From positions 1 through 37,775 of the forward strand of contig JBFELU010000017.1 of the NCBI GenBank assembly GCA_041551965.1: 37,775 nucleotides of DNA. The letters are read 5' to 3'. Source of the stretch: JBFELU01 sp041551965 (GTDB taxonomy: Bacteria; Actinomycetota; Acidimicrobiia; Spongiisociales; UBA11373). The first letter of the stretch is position 1; the number at the start of each line of letters is the position of its first letter. The notes under the pieces are model-generated. The model was not told the DNA's origin and made no database searches. It was given only the letters and a program-made list of their open reading frames with translations. Made by a program: the position numbers and the translations under genes. Shown here piece after piece: positions 1 through 9,502 of this stretch.

Positions 1-456
1 GAGAAGATGAGCCGCGACGTCTGGAACGAAGTGCTCGACATCAACCTGCGGGCGGTCCTCGAGACGGCGCAGGCGGCCTATCCCCATCTCAAGGCCTCCG
101 GCCGGGGCAAGGTCATCACGATCGGATCCGCCTACTCGATCTTCGGAAGCCCCTACTCCGCCGCCTATTCGGCCAGCAAGGGGGGCGTGATCCTGTTGAC
201 CCGGTCGCTGGCGGTCTCGTGGGCGCCCGATGCCATCCAGGTCAACGCGATCATCCCCGGCTGGATTGCCACCGACATGACGCGCCCGGCAATGACCCGA
301 GCCGAGATCAGGGAGATGATCGAGGACCGCACGCCGGCGGGGCGCTTCGGGCGGCCGGAGGAGGTCGCCCCGGCTGCCGTGTTCCTGGCATCGGCGGCAT
401 CCGACTTCGTGACGGGCCACGCCCTGGTGGTCGACGGCGGCTACACCATCGCCTAG
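1..456 (+). CDS. SDR-family oxidoreductase, 3' part of the gene (5' end outside window)
   Basis: This is the C-terminal part of a classical short-chain dehydrogenase/reductase, which would use NAD(P)H to interconvert an alcohol and a ketone. The reading frame is open from base 1 and the ATG at 7 lies mid-domain, so the true start, with the TGxxxGxG cofactor motif, is upstream of the window. Visible family marks are the NxR helix segment (DINLRAV), the catalytic Ser in ITIGSAYS, the Tyr-x3-Lys pair in AAYSASKGG, the PGW segment after VNAI, and the C-terminal VTGHALVVDGGYTIA typical of FabG-like enzymes. The substrate cannot be inferred: many FabG-like SDRs act on sugars, steroids or acyl thioesters. 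The stop TAG overlaps the stop of the convergent next gene within a shared CTAG (453-456). Confidence 0.9.
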   Translation, partial: EKMSRDVWNEVLDINLRAVLETAQAAYPHLKASGRGKVITIGSAYSIFGSPYSAAYSASKGGVILLTRSLAVSWAPDAIQVNAIIPGWIATDMTRPAMTRAEIREMIEDRTPAGRFGRPEEVAPAAVFLASAASDFVTGHALVVDGGYTIA

Positions 457-1691
457 GAGAGAGCCCGCGCCACCCGGCGGACTGCGGTGACCACCGCCGC
501 GGGTGGCTCGGTTGTGTAGCAGAGACGGAAGAACCCCGGCTCTCCGTTGTGACAGGCGGATCCGGGAGTGAGGTTGACGTTGGCACCCTCGAGAATGCGG
601 CGCCACAAGGCATCCTCGGCTTCCCAGGTGGGCGCCTCCATGAAGTCCCGCAAGTCGACCAATAGGAAGAACCCCGCCTCGGCGGGCACGAACGGAATCT
701 CCTCGTCGACGAGGGCGGTGGTGATCTCGGCATAGGCATCCCGGAGCCCGCCCCGCATCGCGACCAGGTACCCGTCGACCCACTCCTCGTCGGCGACCAT
801 CTCCGACAGGAGGTGCTGGGTGTCACCCGACACCACCGACCAATAGGCCAACCCGTCCACGGCGGCCATCAGCGTCTCGTTCTCGGTGATCAACACCCCG
901 CAGCGCAGACCGCTGGCCCCGAAGTCCTTACTGAACGCCCAGACGACGTGGACCCCATCACCCAGCGACGGCAGCAACGAGGCTCCGCTCACAAACGGCG
1001 TGTCGCCGAAGACCGACAGCGCGTACACCTCGTCGAGGACCAGGTGGAGACCGCGCCGTGCGGTCCAGTCGAGCACCATCTCGACCTCCTCGGCGGGAGC
1101 GACCGAACCGAGCGGGTTGTTCGGATTGGTGTACAAGAGGGCCTTGACCGGTCGGCTTGCTGCGGCCAGCGCGGCGTCCAGCAGGTCCGTCGTCAACCTG
1201 AATCCGTCGTCGCTGCGGGTGTGAACCGGGATGATCGAGAGCTCGTCCCGGGTCTCCAGGTCGGCCCAGAACCCGGCGTAGCTGGGGGTGTGCACCAGCA
1301 CCCCGTCGCCGGGGTCGCCGAGGGCGTAGAAGAGGATCTCGAGCACGCTTCCCGATCCCGCCAGCGCCGCAACGTGGGCGGGTTCGACCTCGCGACCCAG
1401 GAAGGTGCGGCTCATGAAGCGAGCCAGGTTCTCGCGGAACCCCCTGGTCCCGATCATCTGGTCGTAGCAGACCGCCTCCGGCGGCACGTTGCGGGGCTGG
1501 TGGAGCCGGGGCCTGAGAAGATCCCACACCAGCTTGTTCTCGGCGACCGCGAGACCGAAGTAGCCGTCCGGATTGGCGACCGGGTCGTAGCGATCCTCGA
1601 TCCGCTCGAAGTGGGCGGCGATATAGGGCTTCATCGGTGCCTCATCCACGAGGTGACGGCCGCGATCCGACAGCGGCGGCGAGGCGCTCAT
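453..1691 (-). CDS. Class I/II PLP aminotransferase resembling ACC synthase
   Basis: A 412-aa fold-type I PLP enzyme whose segments read like 1-aminocyclopropane-1-carboxylate (ACC) synthase rather than a generic aspartate aminotransferase. The N-terminal YDPVANPDGYFGLAVAENKL matches the ACC-synthase segment YDPxxNPxGxxxxGLAENQL. TNPNNPLG lies near 189-195 and LDEVYALSVF near 219-228. The presumed Schiff-base lysine is K255 in SKDFGASGLRCG, and the C-terminal PGSACHNGEPGFFRLCY matches the family's PGSSCHxxEPGWFRVCF. Known members make ACC from S-adenosylmethionine, but some relatives are plain aminotransferases or C-S lyases, so activity is inferred. The ATG at 1691 is chosen because a TAGGCT -10 box lies 7 nt upstream and the homology begins just after it; longer starts add unrelated sequence. 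It converges with the SDR gene through a CTAG stop overlap. Confidence 0.85.
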   Translation of the reverse strand: MSASPPLSDRGRHLVDEAPMKPYIAAHFERIEDRYDPVANPDGYFGLAVAENKLVWDLLRPRLHQPRNVPPEAVCYDQMIGTRGFRENLARFMSRTFLGREVEPAHVAALAGSGSVLEILFYALGDPGDGVLVHTPSYAGFWADLETRDELSIIPVHTRSDDGFRLTTDLLDAALAAASRPVKALLYTNPNNPLGSVAPAEEVEMVLDWTARRGLHLVLDEVYALSVFGDTPFVSGASLLPSLGDGVHVVWAFSKDFGASGLRCGVLITENETLMAAVDGLAYWSVVSGDTQHLLSEMVADEEWVDGYLVAMRGGLRDAYAEITTALVDEEIPFVPAEAGFFLLVDLRDFMEAPTWEAEDALWRRILEGANVNLTPGSACHNGEPGFFRLCYTTEPPAAVVTAVRRVARALS

Positions 1692-1698
1692 GGCGGTC

Positions 1699-1704
1699 AG
1701 CCTA
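1699..1704 (-). promoter_or_regulatory. -10 box TAGGCT, leaderless start of the ACC-synthase-like gene
   Basis: On the minus strand TAGGCT ends 7 nt before the ATG at 1691, the spacing expected when transcription begins at the start codon itself. No good -35 was recognised. This is inferred from position and consensus. Confidence 0.5.
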
Positions 1705-1790
1705 TAGCCCCCAGCCCGGCGATGGCCGGGGGGCACCTCCAAGGGACTCGGCGAGTGTTCGGGAGACCGGCAAAGCGCTTTCGCCGCGCC

Positions 1791-1815
1791 TAACGTGCCC
1801 TGAAGACAGGAGGGG
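1791..1815 (+). promoter_or_regulatory. -10 box TAACGT and Shine-Dalgarno for the fabH-like gene
   Basis: TAACGT at 1791-1796 is followed by an AGGAGGGG Shine-Dalgarno at 1808-1815, a few bases before the GTG at 1819. This supports the GTG start and a short leadered transcript. No convincing -35 was seen. Confidence 0.45.
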
Positions 1816-1818
1816 CTC

Positions 1819-2808
1819 GTGGCCACAGATCGCATCGGAGTGCTCGGGTTCGGCGGCTATACCCCCGATCGAATCATGACGAATGAAGACTGGTCGCGCC
1901 TCGTCGACACGACCGACGAGTGGATCCTCACCCGGACGGGGATCGAACGACGCCGATTTGCCGCCGAAGGGGAAACGAGCGTCGACATGGCCGAGGTGGC
2001 GGCCCGTCGTGCCCTCGACGACGCCGGCATCACCCCCGACGACATCGACGAGATCATCGTGGCCACCGATACCCCAGAGGTGTACACCCCGGACACGGCC
2101 GCCTTCCTGCAGCATCGGCTCGAAGCCCGGTCCGTCCCGGCCTACGACCTCGGCGGCAGCGGGTGTGCCGGGTTCGTGCTCGCCGTGGACCTGGCCAGGA
2201 CCCGCATCCAACAGACGGCTCGCAAGGTCCTGGTGGTCGGGGTAGAGCTCATCTCCCGCCTCATGAACTGGGAGGACCGGACCACCTGCGTCCTCTTCGG
2301 AGACGCCGCCGGAGCGGTGGTGATGGGACGGGGCGACGTGCAGGCCGAGGTGCTCGACGCGGTGGCGGGCACCGACGGCGCCAAGGCCGGGATCCTGACG
2401 CTCGAGACGGGCGGCACCCGGCGCCCCTTCACGATCGAGGCGGCGCAAGCCGGCGATCACAAGAACTTGGTGATGCAGGGTCGCGAGGTGTTCCGTGAGG
2501 CGGTGCACCGTATGAGCGAAGCCGCTCACGAGTTGCTGTCGAAGATCGGGCGCAACCTGACGGACGTGCGGCTGGTGATACCCCACCAGGCCAACAAGCG
2601 GATCATCGACGCGGTGCGGAACAAGCTGGGCTTGGCGCCGGAGAAGGTCTACGTCAACGTGCACGAGTACGGCAACACCGGGTCGGCGTCGGTGCCGCTC
2701 GCCCTGTGGCAGGCCCGTCGGGAGGGCCGGATCAGGGAAGGGGATCTGGTCGTGCTCACCGCGTTCGGGGCCGGCTTCCACTGGGCCGCAGCGGCCCTCC
2801 AGTTCTAG
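1819..2808 (+). CDS. fabH: Beta-ketoacyl-ACP synthase III (KAS III, FabH-like)
   Basis: A 329-aa thiolase-fold condensing enzyme. KAS III condenses an acyl-CoA primer with malonyl-ACP to begin fatty acid synthesis in the cytoplasm. The catalytic triad is complete: C116 in GGSGCAGF, H256 in IPHQAN and N286 in GNTGSASVP. The N-terminal TDEWILTRTGIERRR and C-terminal FGAGFHWAAAAL are family hallmarks, and the length is normal. The Cys motif differs slightly from the usual AACxGF. The start is the GTG at 1819, supported by a strong Shine-Dalgarno. No other fatty-acid synthesis genes are adjacent, so it may serve a specialised acyl primer rather than housekeeping FAS II; related KAS III enzymes also act in secondary metabolism. 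The EamA transporter gene follows after 16 nt but appears to have its own -10 box. Confidence 0.9.
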   Translation: MATDRIGVLGFGGYTPDRIMTNEDWSRLVDTTDEWILTRTGIERRRFAAEGETSVDMAEVAARRALDDAGITPDDIDEIIVATDTPEVYTPDTAAFLQHRLEARSVPAYDLGGSGCAGFVLAVDLARTRIQQTARKVLVVGVELISRLMNWEDRTTCVLFGDAAGAVVMGRGDVQAEVLDAVAGTDGAKAGILTLETGGTRRPFTIEAAQAGDHKNLVMQGREVFREAVHRMSEAAHELLSKIGRNLTDVRLVIPHQANKRIIDAVRNKLGLAPEKVYVNVHEYGNTGSASVPLALWQARREGRIREGDLVVLTAFGAGFHWAAAALQF

Positions 2809-2812
2809 GCCG

Positions 2813-2818
2813 TACCAT
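2813..2818 (+). promoter_or_regulatory. -10 box TACCAT, leaderless start of the EamA transporter
   Basis: TACCAT lies 6 nt before the ATG at 2825, inside the 16-nt gap after fabH. That is the spacing of a leaderless actinobacterial transcript, and no Shine-Dalgarno is visible. Inferred from consensus only. Confidence 0.45.
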
Positions 2819-2824
2819 CGCCCG

Positions 2825-3697
2825 ATGCATTCGGGCCCCCTCTTCGTGTTGCTGGCCGCAGCGCTGTGGGGCACCACGGGGACCGCACAGGCCCTCGGCC
2901 CGGACGGCATCTCCCCGCTCACCGTAGGGCTGATCCGCATGGCAGGCGGGACTCTGCTCTGGCTGTGGGTGTGGGCCCGCCGGTTGCCGGTGGCCTGGCG
3001 CACGGTCTTCGGCGGATCGGGTGCGGCGGCGGTGGCCGCCATGGCCGCCTCCCAGCCGCTGTTCTTCGCCGGCGTGGACCGGGCCGGCGTCACGATAGGC
3101 ACGATCGTGACCATCGGCAGCGGCCCCGTCCTGGCCGGCGCTCTGGCCTTCGCCCTGAGGGGAGAACGGGTGGACCGCCGCTGGGTGTTGGCCACCGCGC
3201 TGGCCATCGTGGGAGCCGTCATGCTCCTGTCCGGCGGCGAAGGAGCCGGCGTCGATCCGGCCGGTGTCGGCTTTTCGCTGGGCGCAGGGGTGGCATGGGC
3301 CGTCTATCTCGTGGCCGCCAAGGATCTGCTCGGTCACCTCCCCCCCACCGTGTTTGCGGCGCTGGTGTTCACCGGAGCCACGGTCCTGCTGTTCCCGGTG
3401 TTGGCGTTCCAGAGCCTCGAATGGGTGACGACGGGCCGGGGCGCCGTACTCGCCCTGTGGCTCGGGATCGGAACGACCGCCGTCTCCTACCTCTTCTTCG
3501 CCGACGGGCTTCGGGCCACCCCGGTGGCCACCGCCGCCACCCTCACGCTGGCCGAGCCGCTCACGGCCGCCCTGCTCGGGCTCATCGTGCTCGACGAGCG
3601 GGTCGGGGCCGTCGCCACGGCGGGTGCGATCCTGTTGATGGCGGGCCTGCTGATCGTGTCCGCCGGGTCCCGTCCGAGAGCCCCGGCCGGAGGCTGA
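2825..3697 (+). CDS. EamA/DMT-family transporter
   Basis: A 290-aa integral membrane protein made of two repeated EamA (drug/metabolite transporter) halves of about five helices each. The first half opens with LFVLLAAALWGTTGTAQAL and the second with GVGFSLGAGVAWAVYLVAAK, the usual A-x-x-WG and A-x-x-W/Y repeat signature. The conserved end of the second half is seen in TLAEPLTAALLGLIVLDERV. Such carriers export or import amino acids, nucleotide sugars or other small metabolites across the cytoplasmic membrane; substrate cannot be told from sequence. The start at 2825 is fixed by the -10 box just upstream and by the immediate start of the first helix. Its 3' end overlaps the tail of a small convergent gene by 116 nt. 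Confidence 0.88.
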   Translation: MHSGPLFVLLAAALWGTTGTAQALGPDGISPLTVGLIRMAGGTLLWLWVWARRLPVAWRTVFGGSGAAAVAAMAASQPLFFAGVDRAGVTIGTIVTIGSGPVLAGALAFALRGERVDRRWVLATALAIVGAVMLLSGGEGAGVDPAGVGFSLGAGVAWAVYLVAAKDLLGHLPPTVFAALVFTGATVLLFPVLAFQSLEWVTTGRGAVLALWLGIGTTAVSYLFFADGLRATPVATAATLTLAEPLTAALLGLIVLDERVGAVATAGAILLMAGLLIVSAGSRPRAPAGG

Positions 3698-3893
3698 AGG
3701 GCTCCACCAGGGTGGGCAGGACCAGTTCGTGGGCGTCCTCCTCGATGGAGCGGGAGGCGCCCTCGATCTCGCGGACCTCGGCCTGGGGCAGGTCTCGAGC
3801 CACATCGGGAATCCGTCGACGCCGCCGGGCCGCCTCGGCTCGTAGGGCGGGGGTGCGGATGCAGTTTCCGTTGATGGTCCAGTCGACGGTCAT
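3582..3893 (-). CDS. Small hypothetical protein, 103 aa
   Basis: I do not recognise this protein. The frame starts at an ATG (3893) with an AAGG ribosome-binding site and begins MTVDWTINGNCIRTPAL. About 65 codons outside the overlap with the EamA gene end almost entirely in G or C at the third position, which is typical of real genes here. Inside the overlap (3582-3697) the codons turn atypical (ACA, CGA, TCA, GCA), because the transporter frame dominates there. The middle (RDLPQAEVREIEGASRSIEED) is charged and probably helical; no signal peptide or membrane segment is seen. It starts 35 nt after the patatin-like gene on the same strand, so the two may be cotranscribed. The end could be a neutral read-through tail. 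Confidence 0.45.
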   Translation of the reverse strand: MTVDWTINGNCIRTPALRAEAARRRRRIPDVARDLPQAEVREIEGASRSIEEDAHELVLPTLVEPFSLRPGLSDGTRRTRSAGPPSTGSHPPWRRPRPARRAR

Positions 3894-3928
3894 CGGCGGA
3901 CCTTGGGCCGGTAGTGCGGTTTGGGCCC

Positions 3929-4831
3929 TCAGGCGGCCGCCAGCCGCGGCATCAGGCACCGCCGCGCCGCCGCCCGGCCCGCTTCGAACAGCGCATCGCG
4001 CTCCTCCGGCGTGATGTCGAAGCGGAGCGGGTCGCCGGCCACGGGAATGTCGACCACCCGGGCCTGCTCCATCAACGGCGAGGGAAGGCTGTCGGCAGCG
4101 CGAATCGCGGCGCCGATGACGGCCCGGGCCAAGGAAGCCGGACCCCGAACCGGGGTGTGGAGGTGCTCTCCGGGTCCCGGTACCAGGCGAAAACCGATCA
4201 CCGGGAGACCGCCGCCGTCGGCCAGGCGCAGCGGGAAGTTGGCGGCGAGGGCTCCGTCGACCATGAGGGAACGGTGACGCTTCCGTCGATCCCGAAGCCG
4301 CAGGGGCCGGAAGACGAACGGCACCGCCGCCGACATCCGCACGGCGCGAGCCACCGGGAAGGACTCCGGATCGTATCCGTACTCCTTCAGGTCGTCGGGC
4401 AGGACCACCCCCTTCTGGTGGGTGATGTCCGTGGCCACGACCCGCAGAGCGCCGGCGGGGAGATCGCCGAAGCCCACCACCCCCTTCCGTCGCAGCAACT
4501 CGGCCCAGATCTCCTCGAGCCGGTCCCCCCGGTAGAGGGCCCGCCCGAGGAGCAGGGACAGGTGCTTTCCGACGACCGGGGTCCTTCCCCCAAAGCCGGG
4601 GTCGCCCAGATCGCCCCACGGCACATGGCGAACGCCCATGGCGAGCTCTCCGGCCCGATACCCGGCGGCGATCAGCGATCCCGTGAGGGCCCCGGCCGAG
4701 GTGCCCACCACCCGGACGAAACGATGACCGGTGAGGAGAGCCCCGGCCGCCGCTCCGGCCAGTGCGATACCGCGCATGCCTCCTCCGGCGAACACGCCGG
4801 TGACGTCACGGGGCATCGTTGCGTCGGCCAT
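3929..4831 (-). CDS. Patatin-like phospholipase family protein
   Basis: A 300-aa patatin-fold hydrolase that would cleave acyl esters (phospholipid or other lipid) with a Ser-Asp dyad. The oxyanion-hole glycines are GGGMRG at 17-22, the nucleophile elbow is GTSAG with S45, and the partner aspartate is D192 in MVDGALAANFP; all key residues are present. There is no signal peptide, so it is probably cytoplasmic or membrane-associated, like bacterial RssA-type proteins. The ATG at 4831 is preferred over one nine codons upstream because homology begins immediately after it and a GAAAGAG-type ribosome site precedes it. It is divergent from the formate dehydrogenase operon, with about 113 nt between the starts. 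The physiological substrate is unknown. Confidence 0.88.
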   Translation of the reverse strand: MADATMPRDVTGVFAGGGMRGIALAGAAAGALLTGHRFVRVVGTSAGALTGSLIAAGYRAGELAMGVRHVPWGDLGDPGFGGRTPVVGKHLSLLLGRALYRGDRLEEIWAELLRRKGVVGFGDLPAGALRVVATDITHQKGVVLPDDLKEYGYDPESFPVARAVRMSAAVPFVFRPLRLRDRRKRHRSLMVDGALAANFPLRLADGGGLPVIGFRLVPGPGEHLHTPVRGPASLARAVIGAAIRAADSLPSPLMEQARVVDIPVAGDPLRFDITPEERDALFEAGRAAARRCLMPRLAAA

Positions 4832-4930
4832 GGAACTCTTTCGCCTCACGACAACCATCGGTCGGGTCGGCCGCGGCGTTGAGGGGGATCCGTCTGGGCC
4901 GCATCACTCCCGTTCTGCGCCGCCGTTTCC

Positions 4931-4936
4931 TATGCT
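4931..4936 (+). promoter_or_regulatory. -10 box TATGCT of the formate dehydrogenase operon
   Basis: TATGCT is close to the TATAAT consensus and lies 8 nt before the GTG at 4945. It supports that GTG as a leaderless start, since no Shine-Dalgarno precedes it. No clear -35 was found. Confidence 0.5.
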
Positions 4937-4944
4937 CTTCACCC

Positions 4945-6657
4945 GTGTCGGAAGCTGCACTCCAGGAGGTCCTGGCCCCCTTCGCCCCCATGGGCCGGTC
5001 GGGGCTGCTGCCCGCGCTCCACGCTGCGCAGAAGGCGCACGGATGGCTCCCCCCGGACGTCGCCGCCGAGGTCGCCCGAACGCTGGGCGTACCCCTCGCC
5101 GACGTTCATGGGGTCGTCGAGTTCTACAGCCTCTTCTACCCCGAACCCGTGGGCAGGCGGGTCATCCGAGTCTGCGGCGATCCCACGTGCGCCCTCAAAG
5201 GGTCTGACGCCATCCTGGAAGGGTTGTGCGCCGCCGCAGGGATCTCACCCGGTGGCACCAGTGCGGATGGTTCGGTCACCGTGGAACGAGTGCCCTGCCT
5301 CGGCTTGTGCGACCACGCCCCCGCCGCTCTCGCCGACGAGTGCGTCGCCGTCGCCGCCGATCCCGCCCATCCGGAGCGGCTCACCGACGAGCTCACCACC
5401 CATCCTCCGTCGGTCATCTACGGTCGGAACCGGGTCCTCACAGCCGTCTGTAGTGAGGACACCACCGGGCTCCGCGACTACGAGGCCTGCGGCGGATATC
5501 GAGCCCTCAGCAAGGCTGTGGAGATGGGGCCCGAGGCGGTAATCGCCGAGGTGACCGCGGCCGGCCTGGTGGGCCGGGGCGGCGCCGCTTTCCCCACCGG
5601 TGTGAAGTGGGAAGCCGCCCGCAGCGAGCCGGCCGACCCCAAGTACGTCGTCTGCAACACCGACGAATCGGAACCCGGCACCTTCAAGGACCGGGCCCTG
5701 CTCATCGACAGTCCCCACCTGACCGTCGAGGGGATGGTGATCACCGGCTTCGCCGTCGGCGCCTCCAAGGGTTACTTCTACGTTCGCGGGGAGTACCCCT
5801 ACATCGTGCCGGTCGTCGAGCGGGCGATGGAGGAGGCCCGCCGGGCCGGTTACCTCGGCGCCGACATCCTGGGTTCGGGGTTCTCATTCGACATCGAGAT
5901 CCGGGTCGGGGCCGGCGCCTACATCTGCGGCGAGGAGACGGCCCTCTTCGAGTCGATCGAGGGGAGGCGCGGGTTCCCCCGGATGAAACCGCCCTTCCCC
6001 ACCACGCACGGCCTGTTCGGCAAGCCGACCGTCATCAACAACGTCGAGACCCTCTGCAACGTCCCCCACATCATCCGGGACGGAGCCGCGGCCTACCGGA
6101 GGCTCGGCACCGAGGGCTCCCCGGGGCCCAAGCTGTTCTGCCTCAGCGGCGACATCGCCCGGCCGGGTCTCTACGAGTTGCCGTTCGGGGTGACGATCGG
6201 GGAGTTGGTCTACGAACACGGAGGGGGCCTCCCCGGCGACCGGGATCTGCAGGCGGTACTCCTCGGCGGGGCCGCCGGAGCGTTCGTCACTCCCGACCGA
6301 CTCGACCTGCGGCTCACGCTGGAAGACCTCCGGGCCGAAGGCCTCAGCCTGGGCTCGGGAGTGGTGATGGTCTTCGACGAGACCCGCGATCTCCGCGACG
6401 TGCTCGCCCGTCTGGGTCGCTTCTTCGCCCACGAATCGTGCGGCAAGTGCTACCCGTGCCAGATGGGCACCGAGCGGCAAGCCGAGATCCTCGATCGCAT
6501 CGCCGCCGGGAAGCCGGAGGCGGACGACGTCGCCCGGCTCCGGGATGTCGGCTGGACGATGGCGGATACCTCGCTGTGCGGTCTGGGCCAGACCGCCGCC
6601 ACGGCGGTGCTGAGCGCGATGGAGCACTGGCCTGAGCTCTTCGAGGTGACGCCGTGA
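4945..6657 (+). CDS. NuoE-NuoF fusion: NADH-binding diaphorase subunit of formate dehydrogenase
   Basis: A 570-aa fusion of a NuoE-like and a NuoF-like module that passes electrons between formate dehydrogenase and NAD+. The NuoE part (about 1-150) carries the thioredoxin-like [2Fe-2S] ligands C77-x4-C82 and C118-x3-C122. The NuoF part has GRGGAAFPTGVKW (NADH/FMN site), NTDESEPGTFKDR, the FMN-loop GAGAYICGEETAL and the C-terminal [4Fe-4S] motif ESCGKCYPC with the last Cys in SLCGLG. An upstream ATG at 4819 is in frame, but its extra 42 residues are not family-like; GTG 4945 begins where NuoE homology does. The stop overlaps the next GTG (GTGA), so the operon is translationally coupled. Because the adjacent genes are FDH subunits and no other nuo genes are present, this is not complex I. 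Confidence 0.9.
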   Translation: MSEAALQEVLAPFAPMGRSGLLPALHAAQKAHGWLPPDVAAEVARTLGVPLADVHGVVEFYSLFYPEPVGRRVIRVCGDPTCALKGSDAILEGLCAAAGISPGGTSADGSVTVERVPCLGLCDHAPAALADECVAVAADPAHPERLTDELTTHPPSVIYGRNRVLTAVCSEDTTGLRDYEACGGYRALSKAVEMGPEAVIAEVTAAGLVGRGGAAFPTGVKWEAARSEPADPKYVVCNTDESEPGTFKDRALLIDSPHLTVEGMVITGFAVGASKGYFYVRGEYPYIVPVVERAMEEARRAGYLGADILGSGFSFDIEIRVGAGAYICGEETALFESIEGRRGFPRMKPPFPTTHGLFGKPTVINNVETLCNVPHIIRDGAAAYRRLGTEGSPGPKLFCLSGDIARPGLYELPFGVTIGELVYEHGGGLPGDRDLQAVLLGGAAGAFVTPDRLDLRLTLEDLRAEGLSLGSGVVMVFDETRDLRDVLARLGRFFAHESCGKCYPCQMGTERQAEILDRIAAGKPEADDVARLRDVGWTMADTSLCGLGQTAATAVLSAMEHWPELFEVTP

Positions 6658-7345
6658 GCGAGGTGACCCTCACCATCGACGGTGCCCCGGTGAGCGTCGC
6701 ATCGGGCACCACGATCCGCGAGGCGGCCCGGGAGGCCGGAACCGCCGTCCCCGCGATCTGCGTGCATCCGGCCACGACCCCCAACGCCCTCTGTCGGGTG
6801 TGCGTCGTCGAGGTGGAGGGCATGGGCCGGCTCCAGCCCTCCTGCGTGGTCGAGGCGGCCGAAGGAATGGAGGTGACCACGCGATCGGATCGGATCGAGC
6901 GAGCCAGGCGGACCCTCCTCGAGATGCTTGCCTCCACCGTCGACCTCACCGAGGCCCCGTCCATCACCGAGATGATCGAGGACTACGGAGCCGACCCCGA
7001 CCGCTTCCCCGACGCCCGATCTCGCCGCGTCGAGGTGCTCGACGACAACCCCATGTACGTGCGGGACTACTCGCAGTGCGTCTTGTGCTGGCGGTGCGTG
7101 CAGGTGTGCGCCGACGACGCTCAGTACACCTTTGCCATCAACTTCTCGGGCCGCGGCTACGACACCCAGATCGGGACGTTCTTCGACGCCCCCATCCCCC
7201 AGACCACGTGTGTCTTCTGCGGGCAGTGCCTCGGCGTGTGCCCCACCGGGGCCCTCAAGCCGCGCCGGGAGTGGCTGCTCGACCAGGGCATGACCCCCGG
7301 GGAGGTCACCGCCGCCACCCTCACCGAGCGCCGCCGGAGACGACG

Positions 7346-7349
<4 letters not shown>
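6654..7349 (+). CDS. Iron-sulfur electron-transfer subunit of formate dehydrogenase (HoxU/NuoG-N-like)
   Basis: A 231-aa protein that would wire the catalytic subunit to the NuoEF module. The N-terminal plant-type [2Fe-2S] domain has ligands C36, C47, C50 and C64. Two C-terminal [4Fe-4S] motifs follow: C142/C145/C148/C152 and C186/C189/C192/C196, the latter ending in CPTGALKP. Between them, relatives (NuoG, HoxU, FdsA) usually carry a His-Cys3 cluster motif beginning HPLDC; here that stretch (about 88-115) contains no Cys and no such motif, so this cluster appears to be lost. The gene starts with GTG overlapping the previous stop and ends overlapping the fdhA start (ATGA). In FdsA-type enzymes this module is fused to the catalytic subunit; here it is separate. 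Confidence 0.88.
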
Positions 7350-9498
<2,149 letters not shown>

Positions 9499-9502
<4 letters not shown>

